From Gnetum montanum (Eukaryota; Streptophyta; Gnetopsida; Gnetales; Gnetaceae), in NCBI GenBank assembly GCA_015680685.1, contig MNCI01001941.1:737318-801317 (forward strand): a DNA stretch of 64,000 nt, given 5' to 3'. Shown piece by piece: positions 9,831 to 22,299 of the stretch (positions are counted from its first letter, which is position 1; each line of letters begins with the position of its first letter). The notes under the pieces are model-generated. The model was not told where the DNA came from. It did no database searches and saw nothing but the letters and a program-made list of their open reading frames with translations. The translations under genes and the position numbers were made by a program.

Positions 9831-12563
9831 CATGGTTCTTCAAGCATAGAAGGAAGCATAACCGCATGGATTGCTTTCTTCTCCACCTACATGTTTTCAT
9901 CAATCGGTATCAACATTAACATGTGAACCAAGGCCTCGCATTGTGCAATGGAGGTCATTACCAAGTCATACAAGCTTAAGGTTGTATTCTTTTATTTTAG
10001 AGCCTGTTTGACTTGAGTAAGGGAATTTAGAAGGTCTTGTCCATTTTCTTGTTGTTTGCTACCCTTCTCTTCCTCTATTTATCCTAGGAGATGAATCTCT
10101 CATGGAGGAGAAGTTTCAAGTTTGGGGCTAGACCTTCTTGGGTTGGATGGTGATGATTGTGTGTGCATAGTGCTGTCAATTGTTGATGATGAAGGGGACA
10201 TAGGCATGGAGGAAAAGGGGCTAGGATTGGAGGGACCTAATGCTATACGTTCCTTGGCCATCTTGTCCATTATACACTCTTCCCCTTTTTTTGAACAAGG
10301 AGGCTATGGGGGTGTTTTAGATTTGCTCTGTGTGGCGAGGATAGTTGATGGTTTCGGCCCCCTAATGACAAATGGTGTTTGTGGTGTTACCATGGGTGAC
10401 GACGTAGTTTTAAACATGAAGGGTGAAAGGGCAAATGTTTGAGGGGGAACCTTGAGGATGAAGGGTTGTTGTGGCATCCTTTTTGCTATTGTTGATGCCT
10501 CTATGCTACATTGAGACACATGAATCACAAATGACTACTGTGGTGGTTTTGGATTACTGTCGATGTCAATTGTGTTGATAACATACCTTGCATTGTTGGT
10601 GTTCAGGGGGTCCTTGTAGACATGCATGGATTGATTTTCAGGGCATACAGGGTTACTTTCATCTAGAACCAACTTCCCCTGATCAATCATCCATTGGATG
10701 TCATCTTTTAATGCTAGACAGTAATCTATGTCGTGACCACAAAGTTGATGGTAGTCACAGAACCGTTCCAGCCGAAAGTTCTTAGGAACTGGCGGCTCAT
10801 TGGGCATAGCCAAGGAGGGGTTTCTAAGAAGTTTGCAATACCATTGATGCCATTTGATCACCTCCTCCAACATCTTCTTATGTTGAATATACCCAGCCCC
10901 CAAAAATTACTTCAAAATTTCTGAAGGCTTGACACATAGAGGGGTGTATTTGGAGAGGTCTTTATACTCAAAGTTGGGCTTAGGTTGGGTTGATGCCTCT
11001 GGTGCTAACGTTGAGGGTTGAGCAGCATTATTTAAGCTAGGCATGGGGTTAGTTGATGTTGTGGCTTCTTTTTTGTTGTTGTTGTTGTCGGGTTTGGCCT
11101 TGTTTGCCACGACGACCACCTTGGCTATCGTAGCCTTGCCCTTCTCTTTGTCCTTTTTGACATATGCATTTTTGTACGCAACATAGGTCGAGTCTTTACT
11201 AGCTTCGGCTATGTCTTGGATGATCTTCATTTGGGTGAAAGCTGAGAGAGCATGGGGCTAGGTAGTATAGTTTTAACTTAATAAAGTCATTTACTACCCC
11301 CTTGAAGATAGCCAACAGATGGGCCTCCACGATAGGCTCACCGATCTCATTCAGGGTAGCGCTCCACTGTTGTATAAAATTTTGCACTAACTCCAATGGG
11401 TCTTTCTTGACACTTATCAACTAATCTAGTGTGACCTTTGGCTTTAAATTATACTTGAAGTGGGTCACAAACTAAGTCAGTAGCTCCTCTAGAGTTGAGA
11501 TGAAGATGCATGGGAGTGCACGGTACCAATCTAAAGCTTTGCCTATTAGAGACATAGCAAAGACATGAATAATAGTTTGTAGCCACTACTGCAACAACAA
11601 AGATTCGGATCTAAACATGACTAGATGTGCATTGGGATCACTCTCCCTATTGTATTTTGTGAGTTGGGGGAGTGGCATCCCAGGGGGTAACATGAGCATG
11701 GGAACAAATGGGCTGATGGAGTCGTCATGGTAGAAATCCATGACCTGCACTGTGTTGGATCCAATAAATTTGAGATGTTTAATCTCTTCAGTGAGGGTCT
11801 AGATAAGTTGGAATGCTTGGTCCAAACCTGGGGATGATGTAGATGGTTGTGGGGTTGTAGGGGCAACCATTGTTGATGACATTGTAAGGGTAGTAGCCTG
11901 GCTCATAGGGGGTACCGTTGGGGCTGCTCCTACGAAGGGTGTTGCCTATGCAGTCCACCACCCAGTGGGTGGTGCTATTGAAGCGGTGGCGTCTAGGGGT
12001 GTTGTAGGGTTAGTCACTTGCGTGACTGATGGGGTGGACCACAGTCACATGCTTGGTTGTACCGTTTGTGAGACATGGTATGCTTGGTGGTAAACATAGT
12101 GTGACATTTGGGAGGATTGTGAAACAAGAAGAGAAGTGGTCGAGGCACACCATGCAGTTGGGGGCAGGGCTGCCATAATGGTAGGGTAGGCATGAACAAT
12201 GGAATGGGAGTAGGAACTCCTTGTAGCTGTGAGGTAGGCACAATGTGCACATACGGCAATGTAGCTGTGACCAGCATTTGGTACGATGACAAGATAGAGT
12301 GAGGAGGGAGAGTGCCTGGGAATGAAACTAAAGGGATAGTATGTTGGTACGCTAAGGGTACAGGATGGCTACCGATGGCTAATGAAAGTGTAGAGTTGCA
12401 GCAGAGTCATGGTAATCATAAAAGAGGTAGATGTAAAACGAGGGTTTGACTGGAAGACCACAGTGGGAGGGATAGTCGTAGGGTAAGTCTAGCCACCATC
12501 CTTGGATTGGGAGTCCAGGTCTTCTTGTCCATCCTAGAATACTTCATCATAATGGGATGCCAT
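9831..12563 (-). pseudogene. gag of Tat-like element A
   Basis: The likely start is the ATG at 12563-12561 (MASHYDEVF). A Pro/Thr/Ser-rich N-terminal part (about 12400-11850) precedes the capsid-like domain, which shows YNRESDPNAHLVMFRSE, then GKALDWYRALP and STLEELLT-FVTHFKYNLK, then SVKKDPLELVQNFIQQW at about 11690-11360. A zinc-knuckle-like segment FCDYHQLCGHDIDYC followed by ALKDDIQWMIDQGKL lies near 10760-10670. These are standard blocks of plant gypsy gag, the structural protein of the virus-like particle. Stops from C-to-T or G-to-A changes are scattered through it. The plus-strand open stretch at 10122-10442 is a shadow. Confidence 0.75.
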
Positions 12564-13215
12564 GTCCTGCTATTCCCTAGACCTAATCATTTGTATGAGT
12601 TGGTTCAGGACCCATTGATATGATTCGGTTAATGAGATAATGATATCAAGGGTGGGGATAAATTTCCTCTTGTTCCAATGAAGGAACTTGAAGTTATGTT
12701 TGTCTTTGAGTTCTTAGTGATCTAAGGGTAGATTTTCCTAGATCTTTACACAAAGGAAGTCATAATGCTCTGTGTCTTGCACTAATAATTTAGGTAATAG
12801 ATGTCAGATCCTAAGAGACTGGCATGGTGCCAGCACTGGGCTTGGTGGTCACTCGATACCTATGATGCTTTGAGTCAAGAAAGGAACCTCAAGGTTGGAT
12901 GTGGGAACTACGGTTGTTGGCGGAATCATTTTGCATGATTAAAGGGAAGTTGCAAATGAGAAAAATAGAAATCAATAGATGATTGGAGGCTTTTCATCCT
13001 GCCGGGTTCCAAAGGAATGGTTGTCGTGACCAGTCTACACCACACGATGCGTAAACAACTACGAGGGTATCATGTTTACGCTAGTGGGTGACAGGGTACA
13101 GAAAGCATGTAGGACTACCCAAAGGACATAGAAAGGGCACCGAAAAGGCCCTCCTTCTAGAGCCAAAAACTATTATGACTGAAAATGTTAGTGGCTGGAA
13201 CACCAAGAGGTTTTT
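12564..13215. other. Leader between LTR and gag of element A
   Basis: This stretch separates the gag start from the presumed LTR. A primer-binding site should lie at its right edge near 13200, but I could not match one to a tRNA with confidence. No ORF of interest is present. Confidence 0.35.
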
Positions 13216-13701
13216 GGGTGAACAGTTTAACCCTGGATTTGTGTGAGGACCATGTTAGAGAGAAACGGAAGTGGGGTGCCCTAAACGGTCTGGTTGATTA
13301 GATAGGGACTTAATCATTGTGTCTTAACCTTTCGTAAATGCTTGTTTCATAAGTGAGGCACGTGAAGTAAATTGATAATCAATAAGTGTAAAGTGGTAAA
13401 AATAGTGTGAAACAACGTTGATAGTAAGCAAATAGAAAAACAGACTTGGGTGAGAAAGTGCACCATCCCAAGGTCGTGGGTCTAATCCTTTGCTTTGTTG
13501 AAAGGTGTACAATAGAACACGCAACATGGAAGAGGCACAACTTACACAAAGTAGCATGGTCATAAATCTCTAAATTGTAGAGCCAACCAGCAAACTCAAA
13601 GCCAACTAGAGTGCTAAAAATTGTAGACTATGCTCTCCGAAAGCCAACTTAAAAGCCAATCACCACCCTAGGCTGACCCTTCAAGCATTGTTTGCTGGGG
13701 G

Positions 13702-13709
13702 TATTTATA
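13702..13709 (-). promoter_or_regulatory. TATA box of the element A LTR
   Basis: The minus strand reads CCTATAAATACCCCC here. It lies about 1.1 kb upstream of the gag ATG, as expected for an LTR promoter followed by a leader. Confidence 0.5.
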
Positions 13710-14329
13710 GGCCTAGGAGTAGGAGAAAAATGTGTTCTGGATGCCATGTGTCTTGGGCCCCACAAGGTGCAAACATGGCTATACTATGTAGGTGTGTGAT
13801 GCTAGAGGTGAGCTTTGTTATGCTATGACCATACTACTAAAACTTCATGTGCCAAAATCTAGTGTGCTAACAATGCAAGAAAAATGGAGCCTATGCTCCA
13901 AGACTACGTCTTCCTTAATCTTGCAAGTAGGGTCAAGCGTAGGAACAATTTTTGGGGATTGACCAAGGGTATGCAAAATGAAGAAAACTTGCTGATTTTG
14001 TCTGGCAAAGAGATATCAGGATGAGAATAATCATTGCCAAAAAGTTATAGAGCTAACCGAAGACGTCTTGATGCCTCCATGCTAGTGTTGCACTACCCAT
14101 GTTGTTCAGCACATTGGCGTAGCATAAGTAACTGCTCGCTATGCTGTGCTATGGTACGTAGCATAGCATAGTGTAGCCACCGGTCTTGACAAAAACCTTA
14201 CGTAGGAGCTGAGAGCATTTGTGTGAGGATTGGTCAGGCAAAAAACTGAAACTTTTGTCCTCCATGCCAAAAAGCCTTCAAACTTACTAAATTCATCTTT
14301 GAAACATTTCTACCATTTTTGCATCATTG

Positions 14330-14367
14330 CTACGTTGTGCTACACTATGTAGCATAGCACAACGTAG
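14330..14367. repeat. Perfect 13-bp inverted repeat of the TAGC motif family
   Basis: CTACGTTGTGCTA at 14330-14342 is the exact reverse complement of TAGCACAACGTAG at 14355-14367, with a 12-base loop. Similar but imperfect motifs occur at 14150-14180, 14540-14575 and 14693-14712. Confidence 0.75.
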
Positions 14368-14800
14368 TAGCCAATGTATCATGCTTCCTTATTCAATCTG
14401 CCATTTTCTACCAAGAAACCTTGCTTGAGGCCTGAGGACTAAGTGGGATAATCAGTTTTGGAGGCTAAAGCATTGCCAAATGCAATCTTCTTGTTGGAGT
14501 CACTTGGCAAAGGGGGGCCTTTTTGTGCTTTGTCCCTATTACACTTTACTACGCTACATAGTGCAACATAGCATAACACCTTGTGTTGGTGGAGCAAGTT
14601 TGCTTGACGGTTGCAACATGGGCAAATGCTTTGGAAGACCAACTTGTCATCAACTTACATCTTGGATGCTTGATTGATCTCTTCAAGGCTTGCTATGTAG
14701 CGCAGCGTAGTATATTTCTATGCTAGAAAACTTGCTGAACTATTTTTCTCATCCCGAACACTTTCAAAAAGTCCTAGCATGGTCCATGGGTAGACTGCCA

Positions 14801-15047
14801 GCTAGGTCAATTGTCTGGTTGGGTAGGCTGGAGAGTCTAGCAGACCTGTCAACCTTGGAGATAGAAAACTTGCTAGACTATATAGTCTATCCTTGGTGCC
14901 TACACCATTCTGTTGGCCCATCAACTTGTAGAAATCCTTGCCAAAATTCCAAGACTCTATTGAAGCATGAGGGTCCTAAAATTTTATGGTGTTTCAACTA
15001 TCTATCATCCCATTCACTAGATATCTCTTATAAGACTTAGAATGGTG
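14801..15047. other. Flank left of element B
   Basis: No gene is supported. A plus-strand open stretch of 106 codons starts at 14720 but matches nothing I know and lies in LTR-like sequence. The five bases before element B (aatgg) do not match the five after it (agtca). Confidence 0.3.
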
Positions 15048-15958
15048 ATAAGCAATGGAGTAGTCCAACACTCAACCATGCAAGATATGAGTGTTCAAAT
15101 TCAACTAGGTTGAATTCTATGGATAAGGCAATGTAATTATGCTAGTAATTTGTTTGAGTTCATGATCATTGTCTTCCCATGTGAGTTAGTAAAATCAATG
15201 CATGTGGCTTAACTCACTGTGGGGTGTATGATAACTGATGTTACTTTGGCCATTTTACTTATAGTAAACATAAGGTAGATGAAAGTGATTTCTAAATCTA
15301 AGTAAACAACAAATGAATCTAGTCTAGCCTAGGTTATGGACATCTATTCCTAACTCTCTGCACATGTCTTGAACTTATGTAATCACTAGTAGGATTACCA
15401 AGTATCTTGTTACTGGGCAAACCAAGCAATAATATTACTGGGTTATCAAATAATCACACTTTATGCTTGGAATCAGTTGTATCCATTTTACTTAATAATA
15501 GTAGAAATAAATTGCATGGAAAAGTAAATAGTAACTAAGAAAATAGTAATCAGTAGATTAAGTAAAAACATTAAACATTATTCTAGGTAAATAGTAAAGA
15601 AACCAAGTGGATGCTACAATGGTGAAAAGTAATCTCAATATTTATTGCCATTCACACTTATGTCCATGTATAATATGCTCACATAAAGACTTTATACAAT
15701 CACTTCACACCACACTATGGACATACATAGCTAAGTGATAAGTACTAAAATCAAGAAAATAAACTGACAGAGTTTTGCTAAGGTGAAATGAAAATTGTTG
15801 TTTGGACTATGCATCTAAGTGTCATATTTATAGGCTTGCACATGTTTGCAATATTGAATATCCTACATTGTAGCTTATGCCTCAATATCAAGGATCTAAT
15901 ATTGTGGCTTTGGTATTAGATGTATGATATCATAGCCATGTAAAAACTTGACTTATCA
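15048..15958 (-). repeat. 3' LTR of element B
   Basis: The 911-bp repeat begins TGATAAG and ends CTTATCA, perfect 7-bp terminal inverted repeats. It aligns along its length with 24609-25523 and less closely with the LTR at 56421-57331. A minus-strand TATA (CTATAAATATGAC) lies near 15832-15823. The adjoining inner bases 15959-15975 are the decayed polypurine tract. Confidence 0.85.
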
Positions 15959-15975
15959 TATGCCCATGACTGATT
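15959..15975 (-). promoter_or_regulatory. Polypurine tract of element B
   Basis: The minus strand reads GTCATGGGCATA just before the LTR. In element D the same place reads GTTGTGGGGGTA. This tract primes plus-strand synthesis in LTR elements; here it is partly decayed. Confidence 0.5.
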
Positions 15976-16149
15976 AAAAACTTGTCCTTGATTTGAATCA
16001 AAATGTAGATAGAGTTCCTTAAAAAATTAGGAGGTAGATATAGATGACACTAACTACTATGTACATGACTCTTAGTTGCCATAGTGGTGTTTATAAAATA
16101 ACACAAGATATGACATGACACTTTAACAAAAACCAAAAACTTGGTGAAG

Positions 16150-18760
16150 CTTCATGTAGCCTTATGTAGTTCCAGGTGAAATTGGCTCCTCCATTGATTA
16201 CTTTCCCTTTTTGTGAGGCTTTTGAAATTTTTACTAGTTTAAGAGCACCTGAAGTTTCTCCTCTTCTATTCTTGGGTCATGTACTATCCATGCTTGTTGT
16301 CCATTATGCAATGGAGTAGGTACATCCCATGGGCATGGTAGCTGTAGAAACATTTGATTTGACTTAATGTACCAGGTTGTGAACTACCTTCTTTCTTCTT
16401 TAAATGCTCTATCCTTTTTACATAGTTCATGATAATCTACTAATCATATGGCCAAGTTTGCTGCTCCATCCTTTTTTCCTTGGTAGCTAGCCTTCATTGC
16501 TTCCAGTTCAAAGTTTGCTACTTGGAGCTTTTGCAAAGCATCTTTATGATCCACAAACTATTTTTCATACAAATAATATGTGGCTACTACTTGCTATTCT
16601 AATTCATTCCTAGGCCTACTTGCTATCAATATGGTCAAGTTGGCATAATGGAGGCTAGTTAACCCTATATATTCTTTTAGGTCTTTAATCTATAGGCCTT
16701 TAGTTTTCACTTCCTCTTGATGTACAAGGGCATACCTATCCAAAATGGGTTTTTAATGAAAATTCTATGTTGACATGGTGCTAATTTTGGCTTTGGTTAT
16801 TTAGATCTCTTTCTTGTTAATTTTCTTGTACATGCCCACATGATCTCGGAAGTGTTATTTGAGCCTCTCATGTTTCTTTTCCTTATTTTTCCATGTGCTT
16901 ATCTCAATGGCTAACTTTCTATGGATGACTTGTACCTCCTTCATTGAGAGGATTGAATTTTTTCTTACATGGTGGCTCATGTCTTAGTTGATCCTTACCC
17001 GTTGTTCCCTTAACTGGTGGATGCTCTCTTTTAAAATGTTTTTCTACTTTTTGATAGTAATCAACCTCATGTTATCAACAACAATTTGTTTATTTTCCTC
17101 TTATACTATGGAAGTGCCTTGACATGTGCATATGTTTGTGCTTCAACTATGGAGGCATTCCATACCACTTTATCCTCCTCTGTCGCCATTCATTTATTTT
17201 GTTCAATCAAATGGTTCATCTACTCTATCCTAAACTATTCTATTTGATCAAGCACAATAAATTTTGTAGGATCTCTTTGTTCAACTCTTAGGGTTGCAGG
17301 CTCTTCTTGTAATTTTAGAATTTCATTTTCTACATGCTTTACCCTTTTCACTACCATAACTAGTTTTCCCTTAGTAGTAATGAGCCCAAACTATATTGTA
17401 GTGACATCACTAGGGATGTTGAAGAGTGTTTTCATGAATTTCCTAGTCTACAGTAGTCTATTAAGCACATCCCTACGGTTAGTAAGAGTCATCGAGGTTT
17501 TGGCTAACATTTGAACATCTCTAGCTCTAGTTAAATTAGCTGATTGCATAACTAATACATTACAAAATTTTTTAATGTGATTGGTGGTCACCTCTACTAC
17601 TCCTACACATCCTAGTGTTACATTACCACTAATGTGGCTCATTCTCTAGTCTTAAGCACCACTTAGAATAATGCAATGTTTTCTAGAGATCTGTTGTGAT
17701 CATTGATCCCTTTCTCATGACCGTAGTAAAATATATCCAGTTGCTAGATCTACTAAAATTTTCAGTTGGATGGCATTATCAATAACTCTATAAAGGATGG
17801 CCTCCTCCCTTATTCCCTAGCTAATGGTTTTTATAATTTGTTGTAGATGACTTATTGATGATCTCGTGGTGATGGTGGTGAAACTTGCTATTATTGTTGT
17901 TCTTGTTGCTCCTAATGTTGCTACTAATTTTTCTCTTGTTATTATTCTTGTTCTTCAGCCTAATCTTTTTTAGGTGGTGTTGGTTTGAGAAATTTAGCAT
18001 ATGAAGCATTTTGGGCTTTCCTGGGAATGTCATTAGTGTATCCTAGGATTCCAAATTGCCTATACAACTTTTTGATAAGGTAGGAAAATGGAACTATTGG
18101 CTTTCATACCTTCATTTCTTAAAACCGCCTCTAAATTTCCATAAAATAGAGTTGTGCAAGGTTAGAATTGTATTTTTCCATTAGGATCACACTTTCTATA
18201 GCCACATAAGTGGATAGTTAGTTAATTCCTTTTGTTAGAAATAGGTGATAAGTGCCAATATTGAATTAGATTCTTTCTTCTAGGGTTAGCTCGTTGTAGC
18301 CCTTATCTTCTTTTCCATAAGTCCATTTTGGACATCATTTTTTGATTTCAAGATCTAATTAGGTGGATAGATGTGCTAACCTTGCCCCTTCATTGGGTAT
18401 ATTTAGAGCTTCTACAATTTCCTTGATCAAGAATGAAACTAAGATTCCTCAAATGTTAACTGTGGTACCCTCTTCCTTGTTGTGCTAGAACTAGTAGGTT
18501 TTCCCAAGGTATCATTCAACACTATTAAATAGGATAGGCCATAGTGGTGATGCCTTAAGTTATTTCTTTACTACTTCTAGCATAAATTCCATGAATGGGC
18601 CAAAGTCCATCTCCATAATGACATGTGGTTAAGATGGATCTTTCTTGAATAGCTTGGAGGCAATCATGTGACAATGTGACATGTTTTCCTTGCACTAGTA
18701 GTTCTTCTGTCTCTCCTTGGACTGATTGTCCCATAGTAGGAGTCTCTTGATGAATGCTAA
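16150..18760 (-). pseudogene. Env-like coiled-coil ORF of element B
   Basis: This minus-strand reading region occupies the env-like position, between the pol site and the 3' LTR, typical of Athila-group elements. It is broken by many TAG and TAA stops, yet long runs remain, for example 64 codons at 17642-17448. The sequence is rich in Lys, Glu, Arg and Leu, in a coiled-coil style. It is homologous to 57500-60496 in element D: both contain AIEISTW (here near 16904-16884) followed by a matching KK..H..LK-HFRDHVG block. Whether the protein is an envelope is unknown. No convincing signal peptide or membrane anchor is visible. Confidence 0.6.
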
Positions 18761-19419
18761 ATGATTGAGCTTTCTACACCTTTTTTCCTAGTTCTTATCC
18801 TTCTATTCGGCCTCTGGCTTGGCCTCTTAGTCTCTTATTTACAGCTTCTAAGAGTCCTGCTTGTGATCCTCTCTTTGGGATCACCTATAATCATTAAGGA
18901 ATTGGAAATCATTATAAGGTGTTTTCTAATTTTTATAACTCCCTTCCTTTCTCATAATTTTAGTGGGATCAAGTTCTTAGTTGTTAGGGTTGCAGAGTTA
19001 GAAACGTTTTCCAAAAAGTTATCCAATAGGTATTATTTTCTTTGTGACTTCTCATAGTTATCTATTTGGTTCTTATTTATGGATCATTATGATTGGTTAT
19101 GGTTCTTTAAGAGTATTATTTGAGTGTTATAGCTTCCTCATGATTACTTCTTATTAACAATTTTCAAATTTTACCTCATACTTACCCTTAAAGTACCTTT
19201 CGAGTGTTAGAATTTTGTTGAAATGTTAGCTAAGACTTTCTCACTAGGACCTCCCATGAATAATATGAGCACTTCATGATTAAATAGGTTAAGAAAGCAT
19301 GAAAATCAAAGCAATAATTGTCAAGTTATGACATAGTAAAGCTAGGAGGTTAGAGCTCAAATTAGAGAAGAAAATTCAAAAAATCTCCCTTGTGTTCAAA
19401 TGAAAATGATGGAAAATTT

Positions 19420-19450
19420 AGCTAAGTCACCATGTATATATAGGTTTTAT
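19420..19450 (-). promoter_or_regulatory. Internal TATA promoter before the env-like ORF, element B
   Basis: The minus strand carries CCTATATATA at about 19442-19433. The surrounding bases match the region at 60840-60875 in element D. The gatatcatg and gatatcaaagcc words beside it resemble gatatcatagcc in this element's own LTR (about 15926-15938). It would drive a separate transcript for the env-like gene. Confidence 0.45.
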
Positions 19451-19559
19451 ATGACCTGATATCATGAATTTGATATCAAAGCCAAAATGTTTTCACTTTT
19501 CATAAGTGTGATGGGAAAAATTGATTGTTTTGGATTTCTAAAAGGTTAAAAGTTGCTTA

Positions 19560-20755
19560 GAGGGTTTGGATGACAAAGATATGCATATTTTTATCAAAAT
19601 TTTATCATTGAAAGTTTATAAAGAAGGAATCTCAGGGTACGGAATTTCATAAGATGGATTAAGAAGGGTAATGAATTCATGTAGTGACAATGGATAGTTT
19701 AAATGATGTGGAAAGTATTTATTCACATATTTTGATGCTCAAAGGTTCAAGATGATGTGGAATCGCTTGGTAGGTATGAGATACAATAGTTATAGAAGTG
19801 AATCCTCCCCAAAGTAGGCTCTAGCCTATAATGCCCTTGTATAACCATGCCTAAAATGTCCTTAGGCATTGAAATAATTTAATGTAACACATACCTATTT
19901 AGCAAAACACACATGTTAGTACCACCAAATTAAGAAAATAACTCTATGTTACATAAAACCACAAGTTATAACTATTCAAATAGTAAGATGAAATGGAATT
20001 AAAAGGGATTGCAAAAATCGAGATGTGAGGTATCTTATCATAGGAATAATGAATTTGTATATTTTATTAGTGGTTATAGTAATCACTAGCCTTTCTATCC
20101 AGGATTCAAACCAAGTCCAAACCACATTCTAGTGACATTGCATCATTTCATCTCTTGGAAGTACAATCGTAAGACTATCAATGTTGAAAGAAGTATTGTC
20201 ACTTGGTGTATTGTCCAAGGAAGGAGTTTATTTATGGAACTATGTTTATTTTTAAAATTTTTGAAAAGCCACCTACGTTTAGGCATGGTTAACATGTCTT
20301 TCCAGCGGGATCCCTACAAATTTATTTTGTGCTCTTTTATTTTTTATTTTTGTCAACCTTTCAAGGAAGTAGTTATTTTACTCTTACTCCCATTTTTCAT
20401 TAGATCTACAAAGATATAAGAAAATCTTAGCAAGATGATAGAACTCACAATAGTAATCCAAAAGAATCCATAAATCCCCTTGATGTTTGATCCTTTACAT
20501 TCCCACTTGGTTCTTCACTTCTCTATCTAGGCATAATGATCACAAGTTTGTTGTTAGTTGTATGATGGAAAAAAGTATCATTATGGTCATGGTAAGAACC
20601 TTTTATTAATGGAATAGATGAATGGATGATGTGTGATTATTGTTCATATAATTAGTCCCTTATGACTTGATAACATAGAGAAATCTTCACCTTGGACTAC
20701 ATCTTACCTTTATTTGTAATGTGTCTTATTAGTAATCAAAATTATTTACAAAGGG
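19560..20755. other. Element B interior without recognisable coding
   Basis: Neither strand shows RT, RNase H or integrase blocks. The 95-codon plus-strand open stretch at 20132 has no recognisable domain and is antisense to the element. Confidence 0.4.
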
Positions 20756-20990
20756 CTTGAAAAAAAAGTATGAAAGAAATAAAAAAGATAGTAAGAATTG
20801 TGAAAAAGGTGTAAAGAATGAAAAATGTTAAAAAATGAAAAATGCTAAAGCTGCAACAGATATCAAAGAATGTCAAAAATTTAAGAAATGAAAAGTATCA
20901 AAGAATAAGAAAACATTAAAGAATGTAAAAAAGTAAAGAAATTATAAATTGGAAAGAATTGTAAAACAAAAAATAGAAAAGAACTTATTA
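20756..20990. repeat. A-rich GAAAAATG/TAAAGAATG simple repeat
   Basis: This is a run of degenerate words such as gtaaagaatgaaaaatgttaaa. A very similar tract lies at 62340-62480 in element D, directly after the integrase end. In element B no integrase adjoins it. Confidence 0.6.
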
Positions 20991-21469
20991 ATTTTGAACT
21001 TAAGATAGGACATCTCCCCCATGACTGAACTCATGGGTGAGTGTTTGGAAAATGCTCCCTATATCTCTTGTATCATACACTCTAAGTGGTTTACTTACCA
21101 TCTTTATTGATTTAACTTTTCCATTATTATCCTAGGTCATTCTAAGGATAATGGAATCTTGATTGTTTAAGTTCTTATTTTCTTTTTCTATTGATGTATG
21201 ATTATGGTTTAATAGTTTCATTTTTGGGTCCTTAGTTGGAGTCATCTTCTTAAAATGGGAGTTAATAAGTGGATTAGATTGTTCCATGCATTTTCCAAAT
21301 AATTTTTGGTTCTTAGTTAGTGACCATGAGATGTTTTTTGATTTTTGGCTCTTGGTCTTGCTTGTGCACACACTTTTTTTTCATTATTATTGTGGATGGG
21401 TATGGTAATTGTGTTGGCATTCTGAATGATCAGTTCACAACTACATCCTTTTCTATTAGTAGTAATGTA
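20991..21469 (-). other. Post-protease linker of element B
   Basis: The minus strand has a 79-codon open stretch (21371-21132), rich in Lys, Asn and Ser, with no domain. In a complete element RT would start here. Confidence 0.4.
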
Positions 21470-21990
21470 TGGGATTCATTGTGTGTGCATGGCTCCATGC
21501 TTATCCTCCTTAGAGATCTTAATAGATAGATCCCTCATACTTAGCTTAGCATCAATTATGTTAATCCATGCTCTCCCTATGATAATTGAAAATTCTTTGT
21601 TAGCATCTTTCACATAGATTATCAAAAATTTTGCTAGATAAGACCACCCATTGATAGTGCTCACTATCTCATCTATCTATCCCAAAGGAATGGCAACAGA
21701 TTGATCTACAAGCTCCAACCTGATGTGGCACTCTTTCAATGGTGGGTAGCTTCCATGGTTGATATGTTTTATAAGAGATCAAATTTATCCCAGAATCTGA
21801 GTCTAACACAGCATTGCATAGTAGATTTCCAATTACTTGTAGATAAATCAAAAGAACTCCTACATCAATTCTCTTCTTAGGGAGTGGTCCTACCTTTATC
21901 TAGTATGTAATGATTTCAATGAGCATGATAGTTTTCTTATTTGGATTGAATGATTAAAGAAGATTTTTGGTAGTAAGAGAATTTATGGTA
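21470..21990 (-). pseudogene. Aspartic protease of element B
   Basis: On the minus strand 21851-21669 gives VIGNLLCNAVLDSDSGINLISYKTY, the retropepsin active-site loop. It contains DSG, preceded by an extra DS compared with the usual LDSG arrangement. The segment 21664-21476 gives FSIIIGRAWINIIDAKLSMRDL, the conserved IILGRPWL-type block near the domain end. Stops separate the two parts. The domain follows gag at 22.3-24.5 kb and would cleave the polyprotein. It is placed as in Athila elements, but the pol domains that should follow are absent. Confidence 0.65.
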
Positions 21991-22299
21991 GGGGAATTTG
22001 GTCTTGATGAAGCTCTAATTCTACTAACCTTTTCAAGTCTTGTCCTAAGGAAAGGATGTTTCTTTATTTGGCCATTAGTGTTGATCATAGGATACTCTAT
22101 TTTAATGTTCACTACCCTTGTAGCTTTTCTCTGCTATGGTTGTGATGGAAATTCACCATGCATAGTAGGTGGTGGCACTAGTGGTAAAGGATTGAAAGGG
22201 AAATTTGATGGGCTAGCTACTAGCAAATGTCTGTGAGGACTTTGATACATCCTTAAAGTAGTAGGTCAATAACATTCTACTATATAGTAAGGAGAATAA

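Larger units (their letters stand above)
13216..14800 (-). mobile_element. 5' LTR region of element A (approximate limits)
   Basis: A minus-strand TATA box (TATAAATA) lies at 13709-13702, correctly placed to drive gag. The segment around 13255-13315 (gagagaaacgg..., GGTCTGG, AGGGACTTA) resembles 29030-29090, the LTR region at the other end of the related element C. The left limit of about 13216 is a guess from this comparison. The right limit is unclear because element B starts at 15048 and no clean CA end is seen. Confidence 0.4.

Noticed and set aside
10122-10442. 106-codon plus-strand open stretch
   Set aside because: It lies antisense to gag of element A, whose frame is supported by capsid and zinc-knuckle blocks. 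It is a shadow.
18761-19057. 98-codon hydrophobic plus-strand open stretch
   Set aside because: It lies opposite the start region of the env-like ORF of element B. The Leu/Ile-rich product is typical of the reverse of a Lys/Glu-rich frame.
20132-20419. 95-codon plus-strand open stretch in element B
   Set aside because: No domain, antisense to the element, not found in element D.
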